The notes: generated from the letters alone by a model not told the origin. A stretch of 64,000 nucleotides of DNA from a virus (IMGVR_UViG_3300029955_000004:61142-125141); one strand, 5' to 3'. Numbered from the stretch's first letter, positions 35,284-44,555 are shown. Made by a program: numbers and translations.

Positions 35284-38190
35284 ATGACGGTTCTTTATAA
35301 AGAAGATTGGGTAAGGAAAAACGCATTTGTTCATTCTAATACACAAAATAAGTCATTTATTAGAGCAAGTTTATTATTAGAAAGTATGGGAATTAAGAAT
35401 TGTCTATTTCCATTAACTATCTATGATAAAGACTTAATGAATATAGATCCTCATAAATTAAATGATAATTCAGTAGAATTAAGAATGAGAATAGCTATTG
35501 AGTGTAAACGAAATGTTTGGTATTATGTAAGAGAAGTTGTTAGAGTTGGTGCACAAGGTTCAGATCCTATTCCATTTAATGCAGATCGTGGTAATATAGC
35601 CATGATTTGGGTATTTGAAAATAATTTCCATTACATGAGTATCCAGCCCAGACAGACTGGAAAAGAACAACCATTAACAGCTAATGTTAAGACTCCAAAT
35701 GGTTGGATAAAAATGGGTGATATTAAAGTTAGCGACGATGTCATTGCCCACGATGGAACAACTGTAAAAGTAAAAGGTGTTTATCCGCAAGGAATTAAAC
35801 CTGTTTACAAAATAACTTTTGAAGATGGAAGATCTACAGAATGCGGTGAAGAACATCTTTGGAAGATCTATAATAAATATGAATTATCACAGAATCCTAC
35901 AACAGAGGTCGTTTCATTAGATAGAATAAAAGATCTTATTAATGATTATCCTAATATAAAATCTTTATTAAGTATACCCCTTATTACATCAGAAATAAAA
36001 GACGATGTTAATCTTCCAGTAGATCCATATATGTTTGGTAATTTATGTAGAGGTGAAAATATTCCAGAAGATTATTTAAATGCATCAACTTCTCAGAGGT
36101 TATCACTTCTTAGAGGTATTATGACGAATTTATTTATATCAAATAAAATAGGAGATATTTCATATTCTGTAGAAAGTTTAAAAGCTGTAAATAATATAAA
36201 ATATTTAGTCCGTAGTTTAGGCGGAATATGTAGAAGTGTTGAAAGAGATGATTCTTATGATCTTTATATCAAGTTGAATAACCAACAGAATAAATTAAGT
36301 TTAGGTATTTCTAATATAGAATTTGTAGGATATAAAGAAACACAATGTATTGAAATTGATCATCCTGATCACTTATATGTAACTGATGATTTTGTCGTTA
36401 CTCATAATACAACATGCGCTGTTGTGTTAACTTCATATGTTATTTATATTAGAGGTAAGAATTTTAACTTTGGATTATATACTAAAGACAGTGATCTTGT
36501 TCATGCAAATGTGCAGCGTTTAAAAATGGTTAAAGATAATCTTCCTAAATATCTTATTCATAAGTCTACTAGGGATGCTGATAATAAAGAAGGATTGTCT
36601 TATAATGTATTAAATAATAACTATATTACGTTTATTGGATCTAAAGATAAACAGGCCGCCGATAACCTTGGTCGCGGTATGACCGGACCGGCATATCATT
36701 TCGATGAGCCAGCTTATACCAATAATATCAATATTACATATCCGGTTATGATGTCTTCTACAAATGCTGCTGTCGAATCTGCTCGTAAAAATGGTATGCC
36801 GCATTCAAATATATTGACAACAACAGCCGGTCGTACTGATACTGATCGTGGTAAATATGCATTTGAATTATTAACAGGATCATTATCATTCAGTGAAAGA
36901 TTCTACGACTTAAAGAATAGAAAAGAATTGGAAACTATTGTTAAAAATAATTCTGGTAATAATATCATCTCTGGTGTATTCTCGCATCTTATGCTTGGAT
37001 TTAGTAATGAATGGTTAAATGAAAAGATCCGTAACTCTAATTCAACACAAGACGAAATTAATAAAGATTATTATAACATCTGGAGTACTGGTTCAGAACT
37101 CAGTATCTTGAAACAAGAAATATTGAAAAAGATCAATGAAAGTATTAGAGAACCAGATCATGTCGAATTTATTCATGGTTATGTCATTAGTTGGTATATA
37201 AGTGAAGAAGAAAGAACGTCAGATCACTTTAAGAATAAACAATTTGTTTTGGGTATGGATAGTTCAGAAAATATTGGTAGAGATTTTACAGCATTGGTCA
37301 TGGTCGATATATCAACACTAGAAGTTGTAGCAACATTTAAATGTAATGAATCCAGTACAACTAAAATTGCTATTTTTATTAGCGACTTCTTAGTCAAATA
37401 TAAAAACGTCTTATTTATTCCTGAAAGAAAAAGTACTGGTGGTTCTATTACTGATCAGGTTCTTGAAATCTTTGAGAAATATAGGATCAATCCATTTAAA
37501 CGTATTTATAATAAAGTGGTACAGGAGAGACAGGCTAATGAATATAAAGATGTTAAAATAGACGATATTGATCTTTTATTAAAATATCCTGCTATTAGAA
37601 GGTTCTTAGGATTCACAACTCAAGAAAAGACTCGTGAATTCTTATATAAGAATGTTCTTAATAAAGCAGCAGAACTCAATGCAGATAAAATCATTGATAA
37701 AACATTAGCAAGTGAACTAAGTTGTTTGGCTATTGTTAATGGTAGAATAGATCACCAGAATGGTAAACACGACGATATGGTTATTGCATATTTATTGTGC
37801 TGTTTTGTTATATTCTTTGGTAAGAATTTAGATTATTATGGAATTGACATTTCTGCACTGACTGATAATTACGATGTTAATGGTAATAAGATCGATAAAA
37901 GATATAGAGATAAACAGATTGCTTTCAGAAAAGAGATTTTAAAATTAGAAGATTTAATGGCAAATACAGCAAGTCTCGTACTAAAAGAATATTATAGAAA
38001 ACAGATAGAAAATCTCAGAACTATTATTGATGAGGATCTTGTATTAGAACCTATTAGTGTTGCTGTTGTTAATAGTGTCGTTGAATCTTATGGTAAGCTT
38101 TATTCAGCAAATGAAATCAAGTCTAATGATAATTCTCCCGTTATGTCAGAAACACAAATGTTAAATCTTGTAAAATTACTTCCATTATAA
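35284..38190 (+). CDS. Terminase large subunit with inserted intein
   Basis: A 968-residue precursor. The extein is a phage terminase: the Walker A loop is split into QTGK (ending at residue 127) and TTCAVVL (from 376), giving QTGKTT after splicing. Walker B AYHFDEP lies near residue 470, and the nuclease domain shows FVLGMDSS near 655 (first metal-binding Asp), LFIPERKS near 713, and KHDDMVIAYLL near 830 with the C-terminal Asp. The spliced protein would be about 720 residues. It pumps DNA into heads at the portal and cuts it. Residues 128-375 are a class 3 intein (separate entry). A local GC-rich patch covers the Walker B region (about 36650-36720). Confidence 0.92.
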   Translation: MTVLYKEDWVRKNAFVHSNTQNKSFIRASLLLESMGIKNCLFPLTIYDKDLMNIDPHKLNDNSVELRMRIAIECKRNVWYYVREVVRVGAQGSDPIPFNADRGNIAMIWVFENNFHYMSIQPRQTGKEQPLTANVKTPNGWIKMGDIKVSDDVIAHDGTTVKVKGVYPQGIKPVYKITFEDGRSTECGEEHLWKIYNKYELSQNPTTEVVSLDRIKDLINDYPNIKSLLSIPLITSEIKDDVNLPVDPYMFGNLCRGENIPEDYLNASTSQRLSLLRGIMTNLFISNKIGDISYSVESLKAVNNIKYLVRSLGGICRSVERDDSYDLYIKLNNQQNKLSLGISNIEFVGYKETQCIEIDHPDHLYVTDDFVVTHNTTCAVVLTSYVIYIRGKNFNFGLYTKDSDLVHANVQRLKMVKDNLPKYLIHKSTRDADNKEGLSYNVLNNNYITFIGSKDKQAADNLGRGMTGPAYHFDEPAYTNNINITYPVMMSSTNAAVESARKNGMPHSNILTTTAGRTDTDRGKYAFELLTGSLSFSERFYDLKNRKELETIVKNNSGNNIISGVFSHLMLGFSNEWLNEKIRNSNSTQDEINKDYYNIWSTGSELSILKQEILKKINESIREPDHVEFIHGYVISWYISEEERTSDHFKNKQFVLGMDSSENIGRDFTALVMVDISTLEVVATFKCNESSTTKIAIFISDFLVKYKNVLFIPERKSTGGSITDQVLEIFEKYRINPFKRIYNKVVQERQANEYKDVKIDDIDLLLKYPAIRRFLGFTTQEKTREFLYKNVLNKAAELNADKIIDKTLASELSCLAIVNGRIDHQNGKHDDMVIAYLLCCFVIFFGKNLDYYGIDISALTDNYDVNGNKIDKRYRDKQIAFRKEILKLEDLMANTASLVLKEYYRKQIENLRTIIDEDLVLEPISVAVVNSVVESYGKLYSANEIKSNDNSPVMSETQMLNLVKLLPL
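35665..36408 (+). other. Class 3 intein (248 residues) with decayed LAGLIDADG domain
   Basis: Begins at Glu (codon 35665) and ends His-Asn (36403-36408), with Thr as the first C-extein residue. Intein blocks are clear: TPNGWIKMGDI and DDVIAHDG (A), EDGRSTECGEEHLW (B), QCIEIDHPDHLYVTDDFVVTHN (F/G). No Cys, Ser or Ala at position 1. Instead the class 3 WCT set is present: Trp66 in HLW, Cys228 in block F, Thr246 before the terminal His-Asn. The middle keeps traces of a homing endonuclease (DPYMFGNL, QRLSLLRGIM, LVRSLGG), but the expected acidic DxDG residues are replaced (LLRGIMTNLF), so cleavage activity is probably lost. Confidence 0.88.
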
Positions 38191-38201
38191 ATTCATCTTA
38201 A

Positions 38202-38227
38202 AGATAGGGGAGATATCTCCCCTATCT
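38202..38227 (+). terminator. Perfect palindromic hairpin after terminase
   Basis: 26-base palindrome (AGATAGGGGAGAT and its complement), 12 bases past the terminase stop; no T-run. Confidence 0.72.
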
Positions 38228-38270
38228 AAGCCATCATATAGCTTTTCATATTGGCGACTGGGGGTCGTAT

Positions 38271-38480
38271 ATGGCCATAATGACTGCATGTTATTTTGCA
38301 TATCTGTTATTAGGCTTCAGACTTTCTTTTATCCGTTTCATGGGAATCGATTATACAAATATTGATATTGATAAAATAGGTGTCATTCGTATCGGAGTGA
38401 CATTTACAATCCTTGCACTACTATTCCCACTGTATGCTATTTTAAATAAATCTGATCTTGAAAAGATCCTATCTGCATAG
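38271..38480 (+). CDS. Small two-span membrane protein
   Basis: A 69-residue protein starting behind GGGGGT. Two membrane segments: about residues 5-25 and 40-60, joined by a short loop with Asp and Asn. Function unknown; precedes the 413-residue gene by 15 bases and is probably co-transcribed with it. A small holin-like role is possible but not supported by more than topology. Confidence 0.65.
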   Translation: MAIMTACYFAYLLLGFRLSFIRFMGIDYTNIDIDKIGVIRIGVTFTILALLFPLYAILNKSDLEKILSA

Positions 38481-38495
38481 GAGGAATATGGTACT

Positions 38496-39737
38496 ATGGA
38501 TCATATTTATCAAGAATTCAATAAATTAAACGTCGTTATAGATTCTAAGAAAATAGATGCAGTGAACGATATGTTAGTTTGTTTCGAAGTAAGAGGACAA
38601 CATCCTCTCGTTTTTAATTCTCAGTATTTAGGTATTCATAAATGCGCATTTCTAGAAAATGACAGTAATGCACTATTTGAAATATTTGGTGTTACGGCAG
38701 ATCAGATTATAAATCATTTACAATCTATTCCAGCTATTAGAGAAATATCTGGTAAAGTAACATCAGATCCATTCAATATGTTTTGTATCTGGTTACTTCA
38801 TCTATCTTTTATTTTTATTCCAGATCAAAAAGCTAGACATGCTTTTATGCTTAACATTTCAAAATATCTCCATTATAGATTCTTTACATCTATTGTTAAT
38901 TATAATTTTGGTCTAGGTGTTGATGAGAAAACAATGGTTGCTACTGTCAATAACTTGTCTAAGAAATACGATATTGTTGTTTATGGTACATGGAAGAAAG
39001 TGATCGAAGAAAGATGTAAGGATCTTATTTCTGATCAGAGTATTCATATTCATTATTTGAAAGATGGAAAACCTGATAATAAAATTATTTATGTTTTGAC
39101 TGATATCAATACAAGAATTAGAGCTAGACTTTACAATGTTATTGGTGAGTTTTATATGAATAGAGATAGAGGAACTGCTATTTCAAATAGATCCTCTACT
39201 ACAGAATATGAAGGTGAAAAAGTATTAGTCCATACATCTTCTATTCAAGATGCTATGATCAGTAATTTAACTATGGAAGTTATTAACGAAAGAACCTTTG
39301 TTCATAAAGAAACAGTAAAATATATCATTAGATCTTTTCCAAGTGTATCCGAAAGCATGTTAACAGACGCTTTAGTTAAAATAGCCATGATAGCAGATGC
39401 TCAGAGTCATTCTAAAGAACAGAATTTAATAAAAATACAAGACGGGAAACCTTTGTATATTGGTATCAAAGTTCTTATTACAAATCTAATCAAGAATTCA
39501 TATGCATATTGTAAAAGAAATAAAATAGATATTTCTAACAGAAAAGAAATATTTGTTAAATGTCTTAATATCTATTCGGCATCTAGAATCTCAGATGACG
39601 ATATTGCAGCAGTTAAAGATAGCATTGTTCATCTTGTGGAAATTATGGGTGAAACTAAAAGAGAGGCTACTAAATCTTCTCTCAGATTGGCTATTATCAT
39701 GTATATTCTTGTTAGAAGTTTTAGATTTATTAAATAA
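38496..39737 (+). CDS. Unknown protein downstream of terminase
   Basis: A 413-residue, mainly helical protein, unknown function. Starts at ATG 38496 behind AGGAGGAATATGGTACT. The C-terminal ~20 residues (RLAIIMYILVRSFRFIK) are hydrophobic-basic. It lies convergent with the 268-residue gene at 39783, separated by a strong hairpin. In phiKZ several unknown genes likewise follow terminase before the tail genes. Confidence 0.68.
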   Translation: MDHIYQEFNKLNVVIDSKKIDAVNDMLVCFEVRGQHPLVFNSQYLGIHKCAFLENDSNALFEIFGVTADQIINHLQSIPAIREISGKVTSDPFNMFCIWLLHLSFIFIPDQKARHAFMLNISKYLHYRFFTSIVNYNFGLGVDEKTMVATVNNLSKKYDIVVYGTWKKVIEERCKDLISDQSIHIHYLKDGKPDNKIIYVLTDINTRIRARLYNVIGEFYMNRDRGTAISNRSSTTEYEGEKVLVHTSSIQDAMISNLTMEVINERTFVHKETVKYIIRSFPSVSESMLTDALVKIAMIADAQSHSKEQNLIKIQDGKPLYIGIKVLITNLIKNSYAYCKRNKIDISNRKEIFVKCLNIYSASRISDDDIAAVKDSIVHLVEIMGETKREATKSSLRLAIIMYILVRSFRFIK

Positions 39738-39740
39738 TAT

Positions 39741-39772
39741 ACAAGAGGATGGCCCGATGGCCATCCTCTTGT
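39741..39772 (+). terminator. Hairpin between convergent genes
   Basis: Perfect 14-bp stem (39741-39754 with 39759-39772), CGAT loop, between ends of + and - genes; probably works in both directions. Confidence 0.78.
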
Positions 39773-39782
39773 AAGTGTCTAT

Positions 39783-40589
39783 TTAGATACTCATAAGCAT
39801 AATACGTTCGATCGTATCGGGGTCTAAGAAAGCTCCGCCTCTAAATTCATCTATTAAATCTTTATATCTATCAAATTCTTGTTTATAATCTTCAATGATA
39901 TCTTTAAACTTTCCTAATTCTTGACCGCCGCTTAATTCAGCTTCATTTATTTTTAAAATAAGTTTTGTATAAATATAACATTTCGTCATGCATAAACCAA
40001 GATCTGCTAAAGGAGCAACTGCATCATGGTGTAAATTTGTAAATTCTTTATCATATTCTAATCTACACGTCATAACCCAATCAACACTAAAGTTAGTCAT
40101 AGGTGTCAGTTTAATAACATTACCTGTTTGTAAGACAGGAGTTGGTGTAATAACTTCATTGGCAAGTGTTCTGCTGTCAATGGCGGCTTGTGCAAGATTA
40201 TAAAGATTATTTCCTCTATCATTAAAATCGGTAGGATCTGACATTCTACTATAAGCAAAAGGATATGATAGGTCAGTAACAGCCGTAATATTCCTATGTT
40301 CTCTAACAGCAGGAGGGATTCTATAAACAGCGGACATATTAGAAGTTATAACACCAGAAATTCCAGGAACGGGACTTGTTGGTTCCATAATACATTGACT
40401 TAGATAAATACGTTTTGTAGCACCAGCATAAATATTACAATCAGGAAGAACATATGCTTCAATAACAGTATCCATAATTCTTTGATCTAGTGTAACTTTC
40501 CATTTATTTGGCTCAAAAGCCACATCAAGAATTCCTTCAGGAATATGTAAATATATTTTTCTAAGTATTTGTTCAAAACCATTTATCAT
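39783..40589 (-). CDS. Probable virion protein
   Basis: A 268-residue protein on the minus strand, alone in a + strand region like the other virion islands at 13035-16055 and 18632-21525. N-terminal IYLHIPEGILDVAF and central Pro-rich turns look like a structural protein; the C-terminal ~50 residues are charged and helical. Family unknown. Confidence 0.66.
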   Translation of the reverse strand: MINGFEQILRKIYLHIPEGILDVAFEPNKWKVTLDQRIMDTVIEAYVLPDCNIYAGATKRIYLSQCIMEPTSPVPGISGVITSNMSAVYRIPPAVREHRNITAVTDLSYPFAYSRMSDPTDFNDRGNNLYNLAQAAIDSRTLANEVITPTPVLQTGNVIKLTPMTNFSVDWVMTCRLEYDKEFTNLHHDAVAPLADLGLCMTKCYIYTKLILKINEAELSGGQELGKFKDIIEDYKQEFDRYKDLIDEFRGGAFLDPDTIERIMLMSI

Positions 40590-40639
40590 AAACAGTACTC
40601 CTTTTAGATGAAAAAATTAATTCATAAAATGTTAAGATA

Positions 40640-40647
40640 TATATTAT
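40640..40647 (+). promoter_or_regulatory. Early-type promoter motif TATATTAT
   Basis: 37 bases before ATG 40684, in the divergent spacer. Confidence 0.68.
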
Positions 40648-40683
40648 TAAAATAGCTTATGGATAATTCCTCGGAGAATTTGT

Positions 40684-41100
40684 ATGTATAATCATAAACT
40701 CGATGTCTATGACATAAGTAAAGATTATAGCGTCTTAAAAGTTAATATAAAATTTGATGTTTATAAATTTGTAATTAAATCTGTAAAGATGAATGCTATG
40801 GTTATAGAAAATATTATTGATGAGATTGCTTTTTCTGATAGAGAACCTATTAAAATTAAAACCATTTATGGTACTTATAATCTTAATATCGATACTATTT
40901 ATAAATGTGAAATTTCAGATATTAATGGGGATGTTAAAACAAAGGTAAGAGAAGACGAACCATGCTTATTAAATATTTATATTATTGGTGATCCTGTCAA
41001 ACCCGATATTAATAAGAAAGAACATGTTAGTTGTGGTAAAACTATAAAAGAAATTATTGATGCGGTAAATCATAAATTAACTGATAGGCGTGAAGGATAA
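40684..41100 (+). CDS. Unknown early protein
   Basis: A 138-residue protein behind CGGAGAATTTGT, first of four closely spaced small genes (40684-42009) that share one early promoter and one terminator. No family recognised; C-terminal end basic. Confidence 0.65.
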   Translation: MYNHKLDVYDISKDYSVLKVNIKFDVYKFVIKSVKMNAMVIENIIDEIAFSDREPIKIKTIYGTYNLNIDTIYKCEISDINGDVKTKVREDEPCLLNIYIIGDPVKPDINKKEHVSCGKTIKEIIDAVNHKLTDRREG

Positions 41101-41106
41101 TCAATC

Positions 41107-41466
41107 GTGGATTTCTCTGAATATAGTACTTTAAAAAAAACCATGTTACGACACGAACGGGTACATTATTATCTTAAAAAGAGAATGGATAGAAAATTAA
41201 GTAAGCTTAAAGAACTAACCGGTCCTACAAATTTAAATGAACTTATTAATTATTTCAGAACTAGATTAAGTTTAGCAAGTACTGTGTTGATTGCAGGTTA
41301 TACAGTCAATATTAGTCAACAAACAGTTATATTTAGTATCGTTAGCGATGATAAAAAACTAGAAAAAATGTTGTATGATGAGATTGTTAATATAACTGGC
41401 TTTAATTATAATTTTGAAATTGTTGATTTTGGTTTATATAAGCTCTCAATTAGAACAAGGGTGTAG
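41107..41466 (+). CDS. Unknown early protein
   Basis: A 119-residue protein with a GTG start 6 bases after the previous stop; ribosome-binding site GAAGGAT lies in the end of the preceding gene. N-terminal half is basic and helical (Lys/Arg-rich), C-terminal half alternates as beta strands. No match recognised. Confidence 0.62.
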   Translation: MDFSEYSTLKKTMLRHERVHYYLKKRMDRKLSKLKELTGPTNLNELINYFRTRLSLASTVLIAGYTVNISQQTVIFSIVSDDKKLEKMLYDEIVNITGFNYNFEIVDFGLYKLSIRTRV

Positions 41467-41468
41467 AA

Positions 41469-41792
41469 ATGTATCTAAATTGTAAAGTAAGAGATGATAA
41501 AATTATTATTTCTAAAAATGATATTGAACAATATCATACTAATATCATCAGAGCTAAAGATATCGGTCCTTGTTACATAATTGTGAATGATGATGAACAA
41601 TATAGTAGCATCATCAATAATATTAGAATATTTATCTGCGATGGTGAATTTATTCATATGAAAGATAATGACGTTGAAGACATCACTGTTGATAATTTTA
41701 AAGATGGTACAAATATAGTAATTAATTGGAAAAATAATAAGAATGCATTAAAACAATATAATAGTTTTATTATGAAATTAGCTGCATTATAA
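41469..41792 (+). CDS. Unknown early protein
   Basis: A 107-residue acidic protein (Asp/Asn/Ile-rich) starting two bases after the preceding stop, so translation is probably coupled. Function unknown. Confidence 0.62.
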   Translation: MYLNCKVRDDKIIISKNDIEQYHTNIIRAKDIGPCYIIVNDDEQYSSIINNIRIFICDGEFIHMKDNDVEDITVDNFKDGTNIVINWKNNKNALKQYNSFIMKLAAL

Positions 41793-41835
41793 AAAGTCGT
41801 AGTATATTTATTTAAATATTTAGAGGAGAACGACG

Positions 41836-42009
41836 ATGTATGGATCTATCTTTGAGCAAGCGACTAATTCCTGTAGACTTGCTTTATCTGCGGCTAAAAC
41901 AGAATACCTCTCATTGAAGGATAAAAATATTCCTACTAAAAATAAAATTATTGTTAATAAATATATCTCTGTTTATAAAGAAAATATGAATATTAAAACT
42001 ATTGGTTAA
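41836..42009 (+). CDS. Small unknown protein closing the cluster
   Basis: A 57-residue protein. ATG 41836 follows AGAGGAGAACGACG, a strong ribosome-binding site. Basic C-terminus (Lys-rich). A terminator begins 27 bases after the stop. Confidence 0.55.
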   Translation: MYGSIFEQATNSCRLALSAAKTEYLSLKDKNIPTKNKIIVNKYISVYKENMNIKTIG

Positions 42010-42035
42010 ATAGTGTGATATTGTTAATTAAAATC

Positions 42036-42075
42036 ATAAGGATGTGGCAAAATGCCACATCCTTATATTCCTTAA
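42036..42075 (+). terminator. Hairpin terminator
   Basis: 14-bp stem (42036-42049 with 42053-42066), AAA loop, then ATTCCTTAA; weak T-run. Confidence 0.75.
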
Positions 42076-42120
42076 TAATTGTATACTTTTTAATATACGC
42101 ATTTCAAATTTTTTTGATTA

Positions 42121-42128
42121 TATATTAT
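42121..42128 (+). promoter_or_regulatory. Early-type promoter motif TATATTAT
   Basis: 31 bases before ATG 42159. Confidence 0.68.
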
Positions 42129-42158
42129 TAATGCGATGACTTAAATAAGGAGCGGATC

Positions 42159-42752
42159 ATGAAATATGCTACAAAAGAATCGATGACATATGGATTATGT
42201 CTATTTTATATTTTCAATGCTATAGCAGCACCAGTAATGTTTGTCGACGTGTTTGCTAAGGGAGGAAAGCAATTATTCAGTATAACTGAGTTTTGTGGAG
42301 CTGTATTAGCATTATCGGCAACAATAATACTAAAGAAGTATAAAAATAAAATAATAAATATATTTCCTATACTCTCTATTTTGGTTGGTATGGGAAATAT
42401 AATTGTCATACTCGCGACATTACCAATGATATACAAAATATGGATAGATACAACTATAACCGTATTCTTCCTAGGGTTTACAACAAGCGTACAGGAGGTT
42501 ATTGTTGCTAGAAAATTTAAAAGTGTTATGGAGAAGTATATCGTTGAAAAGACAGTTATGAATAACTGCTCTAAATTGTTAGCACTGTCTGGGGGTATAT
42601 TAGTAACAACATGTATTTCTCTGACATTGTATCAGGTGTTGTGGATAGAGGCCCTGGCTGATATATCTTGGACATCTTTGGCCATATGGTCTTGGATACA
42701 ACTAAGAAGAATTGAGAGTGGGGCTTTACGCCACACTCCTTTTATTTTTTAA
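42159..42752 (+). CDS. Multi-span membrane protein
   Basis: A 197-residue protein behind AAGGAGCGGATC with about five hydrophobic segments (roughly residues 12-30, 40-58, 68-90, 95-115 and 135-180) and basic loops. Function unknown; candidates include inner-membrane remodelling or superinfection exclusion in early infection. The end of the coding sequence forms the terminator stem. Confidence 0.7.
   Translation: MKYATKESMTYGLCLFYIFNAIAAPVMFVDVFAKGGKQLFSITEFCGAVLALSATIILKKYKNKIINIFPILSILVGMGNIIVILATLPMIYKIWIDTTITVFFLGFTTSVQEVIVARKFKSVMEKYIVEKTVMNNCSKLLALSGGILVTTCISLTLYQVLWIEALADISWTSLAIWSWIQLRRIESGALRHTPFIF
42716..42750 (+). terminator. Terminator inside the 3' end of the coding sequence
   Basis: GAGTGGGGC pairs with GCCACACTC (one mismatch), followed by CTTTTATTTTTT. 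It lies within the last codons of the membrane-protein gene. Confidence 0.78.
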
Positions 42753-42766
42753 CAATATCTTAAACA

Positions 42767-42774
42767 TATATTAC
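42767..42774 (+). promoter_or_regulatory. Early-type promoter motif TATATTAC
   Basis: 39 bases before ATG 42813, only ~25 bases after the terminator T-run. Confidence 0.75.
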
Positions 42775-42812
42775 TTATATAGGTACATCTCGAATTAGTG
42801 GAGAAAATAAAA

Positions 42813-43478
42813 ATGTCTATGTTAAAGAGTTTTCTAGAAAGCATTAAAATCATAGAAACAGACGATGACTATTATAAATATATTATTCGTATTGATGAAC
42901 TTAGAATTTGTAGTAATAGAACTGCATTAGAATCACATCAGTTAAAGATATTAGAATTGATGGTTAACCAATATAGGGCGAATAGTTATTATAAATCAGA
43001 TATTAATCCCAAATCAAGAAGTGTTGTTCAAGATTGGGTTAAAGAAAATATGACTCTTCGTCAACAAGCTACTTTGTTATCAGCACTTCGTGGTTGTGAT
43101 GGTGTATCAAAACACGATCCTGCAAAGAAGTTGACAAGAGCACTTCGTAAAGTTATGCTTAATCCTGCCGATCCTGATTTTATGAATGACCCCAATAATA
43201 CATTCATGAAGGGATCTATATCTATCGAAATCATTAATGAATTTTTAGGTGATATTGATCATTATCCCACACATTGGTTAATTCATTTTACTCATGCTGC
43301 TATGCTTGTGGGATTCTTTCATCCAGACAACGAGGTTGGTATTATCTGGTTATCTCTTTATCATGCTATTGTTACTAATTTACATATGCATCCTGAAACT
43401 AAAGATGAAGTTAATATAAGACTTCGTGATGGCCGTAGAACTGTTGATGAAGAAATTGGAGCACGCGCTCGCATATGA
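42813..43478 (+). CDS. Conserved-looking phage protein of unknown function
   Basis: A 221-residue protein; ATG 42813 is preferred to GTG 42798 because the latter overlaps the GGAG site. It contains ENMTLRQQATLLSALRGCDG and KKLTRALRKVML near the middle and HYPTHWLIHFTHAAMLVGF plus HMHPETKDEVNIRLRDG near the end, a combination I recognise from hypothetical proteins widespread in phages, without known function. No catalytic motif is obvious. Confidence 0.72.
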   Translation: MSMLKSFLESIKIIETDDDYYKYIIRIDELRICSNRTALESHQLKILELMVNQYRANSYYKSDINPKSRSVVQDWVKENMTLRQQATLLSALRGCDGVSKHDPAKKLTRALRKVMLNPADPDFMNDPNNTFMKGSISIEIINEFLGDIDHYPTHWLIHFTHAAMLVGFFHPDNEVGIIWLSLYHAIVTNLHMHPETKDEVNIRLRDGRRTVDEEIGARARI

Positions 43479-43486
43479 GTTAAGTT

Positions 43487-43530
43487 GATATATAAGGAGG
43501 ATAAATCCTCCTTATATATCTAATATTTTT
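43487..43530 (+). terminator. Hairpin terminator
   Basis: 16-bp perfect stem (43487-43502 with 43505-43520), loop AA, followed by TAATATTTTTT. Confidence 0.85.
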
Positions 43531-43562
43531 TATAAAATCTGTAACCAAATTAATTTTGAATA

Positions 43563-43570
43563 TATATTAC
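43563..43570 (+). promoter_or_regulatory. Early-type promoter motif TATATTAC
   Basis: 35 bases before ATG 43605; probably drives the run of small genes to 46302. Confidence 0.75.
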
Positions 43571-43604
43571 TTATAGGAAGCATGTCAAATACGGAGTGAT
43601 TATC

Positions 43605-43862
43605 ATGGCTGTATATGTCGATATTAACGGGCTTAAACTTGCACCTATTTATTGTGGTGATGGTCCTATTGTCCGCACTGTTGACAATGTTACCATATAT
43701 GCCACAGAAGAAGACGATGTCGCTATTTTGGCAGATGGCAACGAATTGAAAAGAATCATTCTTCTCTGTACCAACATCAGAACAATTGAGCCAGGTATTG
43801 TTCACACAATGCGTTGGGGTGGTGAAGATGCTAGATTTATCTTTAACAATTTAATCATGTAG
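43605..43862 (+). CDS. Small unknown protein
   Basis: An 85-residue protein; ATG 43605 follows ACGGAGTG (GTG 43596 is inside that site). Beta-rich, acidic. Function unknown. Its stop is followed 10 bases later by the next start. Confidence 0.65.
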   Translation: MAVYVDINGLKLAPIYCGDGPIVRTVDNVTIYATEEDDVAILADGNELKRIILLCTNIRTIEPGIVHTMRWGGEDARFIFNNLIM

Positions 43863-43872
43863 GAGTGATGAC

Positions 43873-44151
43873 ATGAACATGCGTGAAGCTTCTAAAGAAG
43901 AGAAATTGGAGATTCTCGGTTCTATGGCTGAGTTCTCCTGGTGCTGGGATGAACACTTCCTCGTTAGGATCGAGAATAAATTGTTTTTGTGGTCTGATCC
44001 CGATCACTGCGGAAACAATCGGTTTCTCGAACTCAATATTCCATTTACGCAGGCTGTTGCCAAATATAGCGGTGCTACTGTTCGAGATAAAGGGTGTCAG
44101 ATAGTTCGTGACTATTGTGGCGATAACATCACTATTCAACTACGAAATTAG
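43873..44151 (+). CDS. Small unknown protein
   Basis: A 92-residue protein behind TAGGAG, rich in Trp, Phe and Cys (FSWCWDEHFLV, DPDHCGNN). Moderately GC-rich codons. Function unknown. Confidence 0.65.
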   Translation: MNMREASKEEKLEILGSMAEFSWCWDEHFLVRIENKLFLWSDPDHCGNNRFLELNIPFTQAVAKYSGATVRDKGCQIVRDYCGDNITIQLRN

Positions 44152-44162
44152 GAGTAGTAACC

Positions 44163-44555
44163 GTGTCTCTGTTTGTATTTGCTAAAAATTTGTTCAGATA
44201 TATAACGATGATTCTATCAAAATCATCGTTATATATTGTAAATATTAGTAAAAAGAGTAAAACAAAAATAATTACTAATAATAATGATTCATCTGTTACA
44301 ATTAAAGAAATTATAACAACATATGAACATAGTAATGTTCTTAATTATATCGGAATAGACGGTTATATACGTTCACTAGTTTATACTGGAATATGTTCTA
44401 ATTCTCCTATTGTTAAACGAATTACTTATAATATTAAAAACGATGTAGAAAAAGAATGCGCTAATAAACTACTACAGTATTTGAAGTGTTATTATAAATG
44501 TTCTGAAGAAATAGATCTAATTAATCAGATCGGTATAATTATAATTGATTGGTAA
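44163..44555 (+). CDS. Unknown protein
   Basis: A 130-residue protein with GTG start at 44163 behind AGGAGTAGT. N-terminal ~28 residues are hydrophobic and basic (FVFAKNLFRYITMILSKSS), possibly a membrane-associated helix. The remainder is AT-rich coded, unlike the GC-richer gene before it. Function unknown. Confidence 0.6.
   Translation: MSLFVFAKNLFRYITMILSKSSLYIVNISKKSKTKIITNNNDSSVTIKEIITTYEHSNVLNYIGIDGYIRSLVYTGICSNSPIVKRITYNIKNDVEKECANKLLQYLKCYYKCSEEIDLINQIGIIIIDW

Noticed and set aside
35665-36408. Active homing endonuclease in the intein
   Set aside because: The LAGLIDADG-like helices lack the acidic residues needed for catalysis and the region is too short for two full motifs.
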